64,000 nucleotides of DNA, taken from NCBI GenBank assembly GCA_902551985.1, contig CACDFI010000003.1, positions 62,001 to 126,000 of the forward strand, in the 5' to 3' direction. Shown here piece by piece: positions 34,278-42,744 of the stretch. A program made the position numbers and the translations under genes. This stretch comes from an uncultured Pelagibacteraceae bacterium. Lineage in GTDB: Bacteria > Pseudomonadota > Alphaproteobacteria > Pelagibacterales > Pelagibacteraceae. Position 1 is the first letter of the stretch. Each line of letters begins with the position of its first letter. The notes beneath the pieces were generated by a model. That model saw nothing but the letters and a program-made list of their open reading frames with translations. It did not search any database and was not told where the DNA came from.

Positions 34278-35603
34278 ATGTCATTGCCGACAAAAGCTAA
34301 AGTAGTAATAGTTGGTGGAGGAATTCACGGACTAAGTACTGCTTGGAAATTATCTGAAACATATAAAAATCCTAACGACGTTGTTGTGCTCGAGAAAAAA
34401 GATACTGCTTCTGGAGCAAGTGGAATTGCTTGTGGTGTTGTGAGAAATAATTACTTCCAACCTGCAATGAGAGAATTGATGGCCCATTCTGTGAGTATAT
34501 GGGAAAGTGATGCGAAAGCTTTTAAATATAATCCAGTTGGTTACATGCAGATTTCACCAGAAGTTATGCATAAAGATGTAGCTAGTATTTATGAACAACA
34601 AAAAGCAATAGGTTATGAATCTGTATTCGTTGAAGGTGAAAAAGATTGCATGAAATACATGAAAGGTATTTTTGATGATTGGCAAGCAGAAGGTATTACC
34701 TCTGTATTGCATGAAAAAAAAGGTGGTTATGCTTTCAATAAAGACTCAATTAAAGCTCTTGAGAAAAAAGCAAATTCAAACGGTGTAAATGTACATAAAG
34801 GTGTAAAAGTTACTGGTTTTAAAAGAGGTAGTAACAGTAATGCAATTACGGGTGTTGTAACAGACCAAGGTACAATAGATTGCGATCAAGTAGTAATAGG
34901 TGCGGGTCCCTGGGTAAGAGACTTTTGGAATATGTTAGAACTACCAAAGACTACCGAAATAAAAGGTAAAGATGGAAAGATGCATGAAGTGGATATGTGG
35001 AAGTACTGGTTTTTACAAGAAGGAGTTTTAGGTGTTGATGCCGATTATTTAAAAACAAACGATGGTAAACCTCCTCCAGTAATTCATGTGGATACAGATG
35101 CACCGCTTTATTCAGATATGAATGGAAAATTAATAACTGATGAACTTTGGGGAATATACTACAAACCTGATATAGAGGGATTGGGTGTGCAAGGAGGTAC
35201 GTCACCTTATGTAGTACAAAAACATTTTGATCAAGTTAATGTTGATCCTTATGGAATTGAGTCACCTGAATTTCAAACAACAGATAAGTTTTCAGATATG
35301 TGGACAGCAGCATTAGCACATATTCAAAAAAGATTTGTTGGAAAATCAAACCTGTATAGAAAAGGACCATCTGGTGGCCTTGGATGTTTAACTCCTGACT
35401 CATTTCCAATTTTTGACAGATTTTTTGAAAATGTTTACATGATTGCTGATGCCAATCATGGATATAAAATGTTAGGTGTTGGTCATTTAGTTGCGCAGGA
35501 AGTTTTAGGGAAAGAAAGCGAATTATTGAAACCTTTTAGATTCAATCGATACGCGAAAGGAGAACTTCATCCAACGTCTAATAGTCCGTTTCCATGGAGT
35601 TAA
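34278..35603 (+). CDS. FAD-dependent amine oxidoreductase (SoxB/DMGDH-like)
   Basis: A 441-residue DadA/SoxB-type flavoprotein. The FAD loop KVVIVGGGIHGLSTAWKLSE starts near residue 9; DTASGASGIACGVVRNNYF, VIGAGPWVRDFW near 210 and the C-terminal ADANHGYKMLGVGHLVAQE complete the family pattern. Unlike DMGDH it lacks a folate domain, and no SoxA/D/G partners adjoin it. It sits 66 nt before the gmaS-like gene and the N-methylglutamate-synthase-like trio, so oxidation of N-methylglutamate to glutamate and formaldehyde is a natural guess; sarcosine or dimethylglycine are alternatives. The 97-nt upstream gap is AT-rich with an 8-bp inverted repeat. Confidence 0.8.
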   Translation: MSLPTKAKVVIVGGGIHGLSTAWKLSETYKNPNDVVVLEKKDTASGASGIACGVVRNNYFQPAMRELMAHSVSIWESDAKAFKYNPVGYMQISPEVMHKDVASIYEQQKAIGYESVFVEGEKDCMKYMKGIFDDWQAEGITSVLHEKKGGYAFNKDSIKALEKKANSNGVNVHKGVKVTGFKRGSNSNAITGVVTDQGTIDCDQVVIGAGPWVRDFWNMLELPKTTEIKGKDGKMHEVDMWKYWFLQEGVLGVDADYLKTNDGKPPPVIHVDTDAPLYSDMNGKLITDELWGIYYKPDIEGLGVQGGTSPYVVQKHFDQVNVDPYGIESPEFQTTDKFSDMWTAALAHIQKRFVGKSNLYRKGPSGGLGCLTPDSFPIFDRFFENVYMIADANHGYKMLGVGHLVAQEVLGKESELLKPFRFNRYAKGELHPTSNSPFPWS

Positions 35604-35669
35604 TTTATCTGAGTAGACAGATGTTTTATTTTCAGTTAACTTTTTGGACTAAAAATTCTTAGGGGGAAT

Positions 35670-37139
35670 ATGACTGATCTAGAAAAACATGTAAATCAAC
35701 CAGGCAGAGCAAAGTTAGTAAAAAAAGTTAGAGAAAAAATTAATGAATTAGGAATAACTTATATTTATTATCAATTTATTTCAGTAACAGGTAGAGTTGT
35801 AGGAAAAGGGATACCCGCTGATCACTGGGAAAGAACCGCAGAAAAAGGCTTTCAATTAGTTTATGGAGCAACAGCAAATTTATTTTTAGACAGGCACAAC
35901 AATTACATTGGTTATGGACCTGAAGCAATGGAACTAGTTGGAATTCCAGATCCAGAAACATTTGTTCAATTACCTTGGGATAAAAGAGTTGGAAGAGTAT
36001 TTGTTACATGTTTTAGAAATAGAGAAGAGAGAAAAAATCCAGGAGGTCATTTAACTTCTGATTGCAGAGGAAATTTAAGAATTTTCATGGACGAATTTAA
36101 AAAGAAGCATGGTTTAGAATTAAGAGTTGGAACAGAGCCTGAAATGATGTGGTTAACCAAAAATGAAGATGGCACACCAACGGGAAAAGGTTTTTCAAAA
36201 CCATTTTGTTATCATATAGATCAATTTGAATCATTAAGACCTGTATTTATGAAAGTAATTGAATATTCAAAGGCAATGGGTCTAGACATGATACAAGGAG
36301 ATCATGAGGATGCTCCAGGACAATTAGAGCTTAATTGGACATACGATAATGTCTTGAGAAACGCTGATAGATTATCAACATATAGACAAATATGTGCTCA
36401 AGTTGCTAGAGAGCACAATCTAATAGCTTGTTTTATGACAAAACCATTTATGGGTGTATCTGCTAGCGGTTGCCATACAAACATGTCTTTATGGAAAGGT
36501 GGAAAAGTTTCAGTTAACAAGTTAGGAAACAAAAAGCTTCCAGGTGTTGAGGAAGTCTTCAGTTATGTTTCAGGTGGAACTAATACATTTATGCCTGATA
36601 CAAAAGATATGCAGTTGCCAGGAAAAATTGGTCTACAATCAATTGCTGGTATTATGAAACACTTGCCTGCTTTAACAGCTCTTGGATCATCAACTGTAAA
36701 TTCTTACAGAAGATTATGGGATCAAGGATTTTGGGCTCCAGTTTATGCAGACTGGGGATATCAAAATAGAACATGTGGGTTAAGAGTTTCTGCTCCAGGA
36801 AGATTTGAATATAGATCAGTTGACTCAATGCATAATCCTTATTTGCTTGGTGCGGCTTTACTCAAAGCATGTGATGAAGGTATTACAAAAAAAATGAAAC
36901 CAGCAAAACCAGAATCTAGAAACATCTATGAAGCTCAAAAAGCTGGTAAAGATGTAAAAAAATTACCTTTAAGTCTAGGAGAAGCTCTTGATAGACTTGC
37001 TGAGGATGAAGTGATCAAATCTGCAATGCCAGATGAAATGTATAAAGTCTTTCACTGGTATAAAAATGATGAGTGGGAAAGATTTCTTGGTGCAACAACT
37101 CAATGGGATCTTGATACTTATCTGGATTGTTTACCATAA
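35670..37139 (+). CDS. gmaS: Gamma-glutamylmethylamide synthetase-like enzyme (glutamine synthetase family)
   Basis: A 489-residue glutamine-synthetase-fold ligase. Family motifs are the metal-binding VGTEPEMMWL near residue 150, QGDHEDAPGQLELNW near 210, SGCHTNMSLWKGG near 265 (the NGxH-type ATP/glutamate loop), QNRTCGLRVSAPG and FEYRSVDSMHNPYL near 385. The early segment YYQFISVTGRVVGKGIPADHW resembles gmaS/GSIII-type proteins. It would join methylamine, or another alkylamine, to glutamate with ATP. A strong AGGGGGA site precedes the ATG, and the amidotransferase gene follows after 24 nt. Context with NMGS-like genes supports GmaS, but it is longer than GmaS proteins I recall and the amine substrate is not certain. 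Confidence 0.72.
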   Translation: MTDLEKHVNQPGRAKLVKKVREKINELGITYIYYQFISVTGRVVGKGIPADHWERTAEKGFQLVYGATANLFLDRHNNYIGYGPEAMELVGIPDPETFVQLPWDKRVGRVFVTCFRNREERKNPGGHLTSDCRGNLRIFMDEFKKKHGLELRVGTEPEMMWLTKNEDGTPTGKGFSKPFCYHIDQFESLRPVFMKVIEYSKAMGLDMIQGDHEDAPGQLELNWTYDNVLRNADRLSTYRQICAQVAREHNLIACFMTKPFMGVSASGCHTNMSLWKGGKVSVNKLGNKKLPGVEEVFSYVSGGTNTFMPDTKDMQLPGKIGLQSIAGIMKHLPALTALGSSTVNSYRRLWDQGFWAPVYADWGYQNRTCGLRVSAPGRFEYRSVDSMHNPYLLGAALLKACDEGITKKMKPAKPESRNIYEAQKAGKDVKKLPLSLGEALDRLAEDEVIKSAMPDEMYKVFHWYKNDEWERFLGATTQWDLDTYLDCLP

Positions 37140-37163
37140 GGAAAAATTATAGGAGATAAAACA

Positions 37164-38108
37164 ATGTGCGGAATTGCTGGACTAATTCATAGAGGAAAAT
37201 CTTCAAACGTTGGCCAAGAACTTCAAGGAATGCTTCAAGCATTAAAGCATAGAGGCGAAGACTCTACTGGTTATGCTCTTTATGGGGATACAGACGGTCA
37301 AAACTTTATTATGAGATTTAAGGTTGGTGAAAATGTTGGTGAAGGCAGTTCTTCGGTAATGGAAGATGTATCAGTTTACGATGAAAGAAAAAAAATTGTT
37401 GATAGTTATATTTCTCAAATGGGAGCAAAGATTGTTAAAGAAGAAAGAACACTACCCTATTCTCTAAGATATGAGATTGACTATGACAAAGGAGATTTGC
37501 TTGAATTTTCTCAGAAAATAGAGAGTATTCCTGGAGTTGAAATCCTTTCAATGGGAAAATCTCTGGAAGTTATTAAAGATTTAGGTAATGCAAAAGCTGT
37601 TTGTGATAGATACAATTTAGGTGATCTTGTTGGTACTCACGCAATTGGACATGCTAGAATGGCAACAGAGTCTGGTGTAGACATTAAATCTGCTCACCCA
37701 TTTTGGGGCTACCCTTTCAGTGATGTTTCGGTCGTACACAATGGTCAATTAACTAATTATTGGAATAATAGAAGAATTTTAGAAAACAAAGGAATGAGAT
37801 TTATGTCAGAATGTGACTCTGAATTGATAGCAGTCTACTTAGCAGAAAAAATGAGAAATGGAGCTACACTTGAAGAAGGTATGAAAGATAGTTTATCTGG
37901 ACTTGATGGAGTATTCACTTACTTTGTTGCAACAAAAAATTCACTTGGAATGGCTAAAGACACTATGGCAGCAAAACCATTAGTTTTATATGAGTCAGAT
38001 GATTTAGTTGCGATGGGATCAGAAGAAATAGCAATCAGATCTGTTCTTCCTCAAGAAATTGATACTTATGATCCATTTGATGGAGAGGTTAAAGTATGGC
38101 AAATTTAA
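37164..38108 (+). CDS. mgsA: N-methylglutamate synthase-like subunit A (class II amidotransferase)
   Basis: A 314-residue Ntn-type glutamine amidotransferase like the N-terminal domain of glutamate synthase. Cys2 of MCGIAGLIHRG is the nucleophile; LKHRGEDSTGYALY, GTHAIGHARMATESGV, VVHNGQLTNYW and FMSECDSELIAVYL are the usual glutamine-site motifs. In N-methylglutamate synthase this subunit would hydrolyse gamma-glutamylmethylamide and channel methylamine to the synthase subunit. An AGGAGA site lies before the ATG. The stop overlaps the next gene by 13 nt. It has a paralogue at 42745-43623. Confidence 0.85.
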   Translation: MCGIAGLIHRGKSSNVGQELQGMLQALKHRGEDSTGYALYGDTDGQNFIMRFKVGENVGEGSSSVMEDVSVYDERKKIVDSYISQMGAKIVKEERTLPYSLRYEIDYDKGDLLEFSQKIESIPGVEILSMGKSLEVIKDLGNAKAVCDRYNLGDLVGTHAIGHARMATESGVDIKSAHPFWGYPFSDVSVVHNGQLTNYWNNRRILENKGMRFMSECDSELIAVYLAEKMRNGATLEEGMKDSLSGLDGVFTYFVATKNSLGMAKDTMAAKPLVLYESDDLVAMGSEEIAIRSVLPQEIDTYDPFDGEVKVWQI

Positions 38109-38950
38109 AAACAACTGAGAAAAAAACTAAAGCTCAATCTATGGGACTTCACACTGAGGTTCTTACAGGGAAAACACAACAAAAGTTTTTTAATCCAGAT
38201 GAAGCAGAAAACTTTTATTATTGGGGAACATACGATGTAGATTTTAATAAAAGAACTGAGCTTGATGTAAATGATATGGATTGCAAAGAGGCAAATAAAA
38301 AAATTGATGAATTGATGAGTCAGGGTTATGGAACAATTGTAATTAAAAATCCACAAGGAAAACATAGTTTGGGTGTTGGAATTTTAAATAAATTAAACTT
38401 AATTTTTGAGGGAAGTTTGGGTTATTTTGGAGTTGGTTCTATAGATGGTCCTACAGTAAGAGTTAATGGAAGAGTTGGATGGTCGTGTGCAGAAAATATG
38501 ATGGCTGGAAAAGTTGTAATAGAAAAAAATGCAGGATCGTGTTTTGGAGCAGCAGTAAGAGGTGGAGATTTAATTTGCAAAGGAAGCGTTGGTGCAAGAA
38601 CAGGTATTGACCAAAAAGGTGGAACAATAATAATTGGTGGTGACGCTGGCGCTTTTACAGGATTTATGATGCAAAGAGGAAGAATAGTAGTTTTAGGTAA
38701 TGTAGGTATAAATCTTGGAGACTCTATGTATGATGGAACAATCTATGTTGGGGGAAAAATTGGATCATATGGAAGTGATGCGATTGAGTCACCTATGACA
38801 AAAAGTGATATAGATTGGTTAAAAAGAAAACTTAAAGTCGCTGAAATTGGCGAAAATTTTGATGTTTCTAAAATGACTAAAGTCGTTGCGGGTAAAAAAC
38901 TTTGGAATTATGACGCTTTAGAACCAACTGAGAAAAAAGGAGCTATATAA
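38096..38950 (+). CDS. mgsB: N-methylglutamate synthase-like subunit B (GXGXG domain)
   Basis: A 284-residue beta-helix protein equivalent to the C-terminal GXGXG domain of glutamate synthase. Repeating turns such as GSLGYFGVGSIDGP, VGWSCAENMMAGKVVIEKNA, GSCFGAAVRGGDL and GNVGINLGDSMYDGTIYV are visible from about residue 100 to 230. The N-terminal 90 residues are an added segment absent from the shorter paralogue. It is a structural subunit that packs against the amidotransferase and synthase parts. It overlaps mgsA by 13 nt and mgsC by one base, so the three are coupled. Confidence 0.85.
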   Translation: MANLKTTEKKTKAQSMGLHTEVLTGKTQQKFFNPDEAENFYYWGTYDVDFNKRTELDVNDMDCKEANKKIDELMSQGYGTIVIKNPQGKHSLGVGILNKLNLIFEGSLGYFGVGSIDGPTVRVNGRVGWSCAENMMAGKVVIEKNAGSCFGAAVRGGDLICKGSVGARTGIDQKGGTIIIGGDAGAFTGFMMQRGRIVVLGNVGINLGDSMYDGTIYVGGKIGSYGSDAIESPMTKSDIDWLKRKLKVAEIGENFDVSKMTKVVAGKKLWNYDALEPTEKKGAI

Positions 38951-40344
38951 TGGCAAAAAAGAAAAATGGAAAATCAAATGGTCATTCTAATGGCAATGGT
39001 CAAAGTGAATTTTCAAAAAGAAACAAAAGTTTATTAGGATATAATTCAATATTTACTCCAGAAGTAATCGACGACATACATATAAAAGCGCAATTAGGTA
39101 GATACAGAATGCGTGGTATGGCGCTAATGAAAAAAATTCCTACATTTGATGATCTAGTATTTTTACCTGGTACACTTACAAGATTTGTAATCGAGGGTTA
39201 CAGAGAAAAATGTGAAACTAAAACAGTTATAGGACCAAGATGTGAAAATCCAGTTGAACTTGATATTCCTGTTTATATCACTGGAATGAGTTTTGGCGCT
39301 TTATCTTATGAAGCTAAGACTGCATTAGCTAGAGGTGCTACGATGGCAGGAAGTGCAACGTGTTCTGGTGAAGGTGGAATGATTCCAGATGAAAGAAGAT
39401 ATTCTGAAAAATGGTATTACCAATGTATTCAATCTAGATATGGTTTTAATCCACATCATGCACAACTCGCAGATGGAATAGAAGTATTTATTGGACAAGG
39501 TCAAAAAGTTGGAATGGGTGGTCACTTAATGGGTCAAAAAGTTACTGACCAAGTAGCAGAAATGAGATCATTGCCTGCAGGTATTGATCAAAGATCTCCA
39601 GCTAGACACCCCGATTGGTTAGGTCCAGACGATTTAGCACTAAAAGTTCAAGAACTTAGAGAACTAACAAAAAATAAAGTTCCAATTCAATTGAAACTTG
39701 GAGCAGCAAAAGTTTATGATGATGTGCGTATGGCAGCAAAATGTGATCCTGACTCAATTTACCTAGATGGTATGGAAGGATCAACAGGTGCGGGTCCTCA
39801 CATAGCAGCAGCAAACACAGGTATTCCTGGGATAGCCGCTATTAGAGAAGCAAGAAGAGCAATCGATGATGTTGGTAAAACTGGAAAAGTAACATTGATA
39901 TATGCAGGTGGTGTAAGAGATGGTGCTGACATGGCTAAAGCACTTGCTTTAGGTGCTGATGCAATTGCAATTGGAACTGGAGCAATGATAGCATTAAATT
40001 GTAATAAAGAAATTCCTGAGTCTAATTTTGAGAAAGAGATGGGAGTTCCAGCAGGTCACTGCTATCACTGCCACACAGGTCGTTGTCCAGTTGGTGTTGC
40101 AACACAGGATCCTAAACTTAGAAAAAGATTAAATCCTGATGATGCAGCTTTAAGAGTTTATAATTACCTCCACACAATGACTTTGGAAGCTCAATTATTA
40201 GCAAGAGCATGTGGTAAAACTAATATTCACTCGCTAGAGCCTGAGGATTTAGCGGCTTTAACAATGGAAGCTTCTGCATTAGCAAAAGTACCACTTTCTG
40301 GAACAAATCATACTGTTGGAGTTGACGATTTTCATAAGATTTAG
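38950..40344 (+). CDS. mgsC: N-methylglutamate synthase-like subunit C (FMN glutamate-synthase domain)
   Basis: A 464-residue FMN-binding TIM-barrel subunit. The motifs PVYITGMSFGALSYEAKTAL near residue 115, SGEGGMIPDERR near 143, a GQGQKVGMGGHLMGQK loop near 180, DGMEGSTGAGPH near 275 and YAGGVRDGADMAKALALGADA near 315 match glutamate synthase. A cysteine cluster GHCYHCHTGRCPVGVATQ near residue 375 fits the site of the 3Fe-4S cluster, although the first cysteine spacing is unusual. It would reduce 2-oxoglutarate plus methylamine to N-methylglutamate. The N-terminal 25 residues are basic and low-complexity. Confidence 0.87.
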   Translation: MAKKKNGKSNGHSNGNGQSEFSKRNKSLLGYNSIFTPEVIDDIHIKAQLGRYRMRGMALMKKIPTFDDLVFLPGTLTRFVIEGYREKCETKTVIGPRCENPVELDIPVYITGMSFGALSYEAKTALARGATMAGSATCSGEGGMIPDERRYSEKWYYQCIQSRYGFNPHHAQLADGIEVFIGQGQKVGMGGHLMGQKVTDQVAEMRSLPAGIDQRSPARHPDWLGPDDLALKVQELRELTKNKVPIQLKLGAAKVYDDVRMAAKCDPDSIYLDGMEGSTGAGPHIAAANTGIPGIAAIREARRAIDDVGKTGKVTLIYAGGVRDGADMAKALALGADAIAIGTGAMIALNCNKEIPESNFEKEMGVPAGHCYHCHTGRCPVGVATQDPKLRKRLNPDDAALRVYNYLHTMTLEAQLLARACGKTNIHSLEPEDLAALTMEASALAKVPLSGTNHTVGVDDFHKI

Positions 40345-40346
40345 TT

Positions 40347-40751
40347 ATGCCTAAAAAGAAAAACAAAAAAGTAAAAAAAGAAATAAAAGGTCAATTAGGT
40401 AAGAAAAAAGAGACTGCTAGAGAAAAAATGATAGGTCAAACAATTGGCTACCGTTATGATGTAAACTTACTTCCAGACTACTCAAGAATTACACCATTCT
40501 TAAAAAAATATATCGAGGCAATGGGATGGGACGATTTAAATTGGTTAGAAGATGTTCATATGGGTTATGAAGAAGATAGACCAGCAGTATTTGATAGAAA
40601 CGCAAATGGTTGGGTAACTATTCCTAAAAAAATTAAATTACCAAACAACCAACAAGATAGAGATATGATTGCAAGAGAATTGTTGGTAAAATTTCAAATG
40701 TCTCCAAATCACCCATTAGTAGATCTTAAAAAAGCTTATAGAAAATTTTAG
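40347..40751 (+). CDS. Uncharacterised conserved-looking small protein of the methylamine operon
   Basis: A 134-residue soluble protein. The first 30 residues are almost all Lys/Lys-Glu (KKKNKKVKKEIKGQLGKKK), followed by a compact domain with aromatic-rich motifs GYRYDVNLLPDYSRITPFLK, AMGWDDLNWLEDVHMGYEED and a WVTIPKKIKLPNN turn. I do not recognise it. It begins 2 nt after the mgsC-like gene and would be translated with it. The lysine-rich N-terminus resembles that of the mgsC product. It may be an extra subunit or assembly factor of the synthase; this is inference from position only. Confidence 0.65.
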   Translation: MPKKKNKKVKKEIKGQLGKKKETAREKMIGQTIGYRYDVNLLPDYSRITPFLKKYIEAMGWDDLNWLEDVHMGYEEDRPAVFDRNANGWVTIPKKIKLPNNQQDRDMIARELLVKFQMSPNHPLVDLKKAYRKF

Positions 40752-40883
40752 AATCACTAAAAATTTATATATACTACAAGTTGTTTAGTCTTAATTATTG
40801 GCTTAAATGCTTAATAATTATTCATTGATGTCATCATCACATTAACTAAAGTTTCTATAATGTAAAACTATTGGAGGTTTGAA
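40752..40883 (+). promoter_or_regulatory. Probable promoter region of the Amt gene
   Basis: A 132-nt gap before amt. CTATAATG near 40856-40863 fits a minus-10 box; TTGATG near 40827 is too far for a standard minus-35. TAATTATT and AATAATTA flank the segment 40793-40821 and could form a weak stem. TTGGAGGT is a good ribosome site 5 nt before the ATG. It suggests amt can be transcribed separately from the upstream operon. Confidence 0.4.
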
Positions 40884-42284
40884 ATGACTAGTCAATTAGA
40901 TGCGTTACAAACCATATTCACAGAATTTTACTATTGGACAACAGTAGTACTAATGTTTCTAATTCACGTAGGATTCTGTATGTATGAAGTTGGCGCTTCA
41001 CGTTACAAACACCACCAGCATACACTTATGAAAAATACAATGCTGATACCGCTGGTAACAGTTACTTGGTTTTTATTTGGTTGGTGGATTTATTGGGCTT
41101 TTCCAACTGGACCTGGATTAGCTCCTTCCATAATGACAGAAAGTACAGGACTTGTTCTTGGAGGAGGTTTTGGTGGAAATGATTTAGCCAATCCAACTAA
41201 TGAATTAATGGCGGTTACTTTGAATGATCATATAATGGGAGTATTCTGGGCGGCATTCCTATTATTTTCTTGGACAGCAGCCTCAATTGTTTCAGGTGCG
41301 GTAATCGAAAGAATTACAACTTTTGCATTCGGCATCTTAGCAATTGCTATTGGTTCAGTTTTCTGGAGTATAGATGCATCTTGGGGATGGCACTTCGACG
41401 GATGGATGTTGAAGTTACTTGGTTATCATGATGCTTATGCCTCAGGAGTAATTCACGCAGTTGCAGGTGGATTTGCTCTAGGTGTACTCGTTGTCTTAGG
41501 ACCAAGAATTGGAAAATTTTCATCAAGTGGTGAGCCTAGGAATATTGGACCAAGAAACCCTTGGTTAGTAACAGTAGGATTGTTCTTAATTTATACTGGT
41601 TTTTGGGGTTTTTATGCCGCTTGTAATGTTCCAATTTATGACCTTGGACCTGAGTATGGTATGGAGGGCGTAACCTTCTTTACCGCAACAAATATATATC
41701 TAACGCCAACGACATTAAGTGGTATTACCATGAACTTTTTAATGTCATTATCGGGAGGTTTATTAGCTGGATATGTAATATCAAAAGGTGATCCTTTCTG
41801 GACATATTCAAGTGGACTAGCTGGTATAATATGTGCATCAGCAGGTAATGACTTATACCACCCTATTCAATCTTTGATTATAGGAATGGTTGGTGTGGTT
41901 ATAGCTTATAAAATGCATTATTGGGTTGAGCGTAAATTTAAAATCGATGATGCAGTCGGAGCTGTTGCAGTACATGGGTATGCAGGGTTCGCTGGTCTTG
42001 TAATATGTGGATTTGTCCTAAATGGATATCCTTCGTCAGGTTATGGTGTTGGTGAAATGTGGGATGGATCTACTTATGCTGCTATAAATCCATTAGGAAT
42101 GTTTGTTGGAGCAATAGTAATGTTCTTTGTTCTTGGAATGATTCCTGGTTGGATTATTGCTAAAGTTCTTAATGGAATGGGTAAACTTAGAATTCCTAGA
42201 GAAGTTGAGTTAGCAGGATTGGACTATCAAATAATGGAGGAAGCAAAAGAAGATGAAAAAGCTGTTGCTTCTTCAAGTAGTTAA
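40884..42284 (+). CDS. amt: Ammonium transporter family protein (Amt), divergent
   Basis: A 466-residue, roughly 11-span membrane protein of the Amt/Mep/Rh family. The twin-histidine pore motifs are visible as DAYASGVIHAVAGG near residue 190 and GAVAVHGYAGFAG near residue 355; the Asp eight residues before the first His, needed for ammonium recognition, is kept. The usual LNTGFM-type start is replaced by TVVLMFLIHVGFCMYEVGAS, and there is no signal peptide. It lies between two NMGS-type gene sets. Ammonium or methylammonium import is the expected function; the sequence alone does not distinguish them. A 77-residue membrane protein follows 11 nt later. Confidence 0.88.
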   Translation: MTSQLDALQTIFTEFYYWTTVVLMFLIHVGFCMYEVGASRYKHHQHTLMKNTMLIPLVTVTWFLFGWWIYWAFPTGPGLAPSIMTESTGLVLGGGFGGNDLANPTNELMAVTLNDHIMGVFWAAFLLFSWTAASIVSGAVIERITTFAFGILAIAIGSVFWSIDASWGWHFDGWMLKLLGYHDAYASGVIHAVAGGFALGVLVVLGPRIGKFSSSGEPRNIGPRNPWLVTVGLFLIYTGFWGFYAACNVPIYDLGPEYGMEGVTFFTATNIYLTPTTLSGITMNFLMSLSGGLLAGYVISKGDPFWTYSSGLAGIICASAGNDLYHPIQSLIIGMVGVVIAYKMHYWVERKFKIDDAVGAVAVHGYAGFAGLVICGFVLNGYPSSGYGVGEMWDGSTYAAINPLGMFVGAIVMFFVLGMIPGWIIAKVLNGMGKLRIPREVELAGLDYQIMEEAKEDEKAVASSSS

Positions 42285-42295
42285 AGGAGGAAAAC

Positions 42296-42529
42296 ATGGC
42301 TACAGTAAATAATTGGATAGATCATTTAACTGCTGCAAGCAAAGCAGATGGAGTGGCTGGTCCAATTTTTCCAGGTGCAGGATCTGAAGGGATCCTAGTT
42401 ATAATACTAGTTATAATTTGGATAGGTTGGACAGTTATCAGTTCTAGACAAGAAAGTGATAAACTTGAAAAACTTGCTAGAAGAAGACCTAGTTCAAATG
42501 CTTGGAAAAGCAATATAACTGATGGTTAA
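42296..42529 (+). CDS. Small single-span membrane protein after Amt
   Basis: A 77-residue protein with one membrane span (GILVIILVIIWIGWTVI, residues 32-48) and a basic, cytoplasmic-looking C-terminus (ESDKLEKLARRRPSS). An AAAGGAGG ribosome site precedes the ATG, 11 nt after the amt stop. I do not recognise a family. Its size, coupling and charge pattern suggest an accessory subunit of the Amt channel, but this is inference. Confidence 0.75.
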   Translation: MATVNNWIDHLTAASKADGVAGPIFPGAGSEGILVIILVIIWIGWTVISSRQESDKLEKLARRRPSSNAWKSNITDG

Positions 42530-42540
42530 ATAAATCTTTA

Positions 42541-42569
42541 TAAGGGCGCATTATAATTATGCGCCCTTA
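42541..42569 (+). terminator. GC-rich hairpin after the Amt-associated gene
   Basis: TAAGGGCGCAT pairs perfectly with ATGCGCCCTTA (11 bp) around a 7-base loop. It lies 11 nt after the stop of the 77-residue gene and is by far the most GC-rich short stretch of its surroundings. No T-run follows on the plus strand, so it may be a weak terminator or an mRNA 3'-end stabiliser; the next small gene starts 7 nt later. Confidence 0.75.
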
Positions 42570-42576
42570 AATAATC

Positions 42577-42735
42577 ATGGAAGAAAAAGATAAAGAAAAT
42601 CAAATAAATAAAACACCTAGTAAAATGGCAAGATTAGCTTGGCCTAAAGCTAAATATGGTGTCTATGCCGCAATCATTATCATTGTTATAGTCAATGTGC
42701 TTTACTATAAAGACCAATTATTATCACTACTTTAA
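42577..42735 (+). CDS. 52-residue single-span membrane protein
   Basis: An ATG at 42577 opens a 52-residue reading frame ending with TAA at 42733-42735. It has a charged N-terminus (MEEKDKENQINKTPSKMARL), one hydrophobic span (GVYAAIIIIVIVNVLYY) and a short C-terminal tail. The charge layout and uninterrupted frame fill the gap between the hairpin and the next operon exactly, so it is probably real. Many small single-span subunits accompany transport or respiratory complexes; nothing more can be said. Upstream spacing gives no clear ribosome site. Confidence 0.55.
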   Translation: MEEKDKENQINKTPSKMARLAWPKAKYGVYAAIIIIVIVNVLYYKDQLLSLL

Positions 42736-42744
42736 AATATTTTT

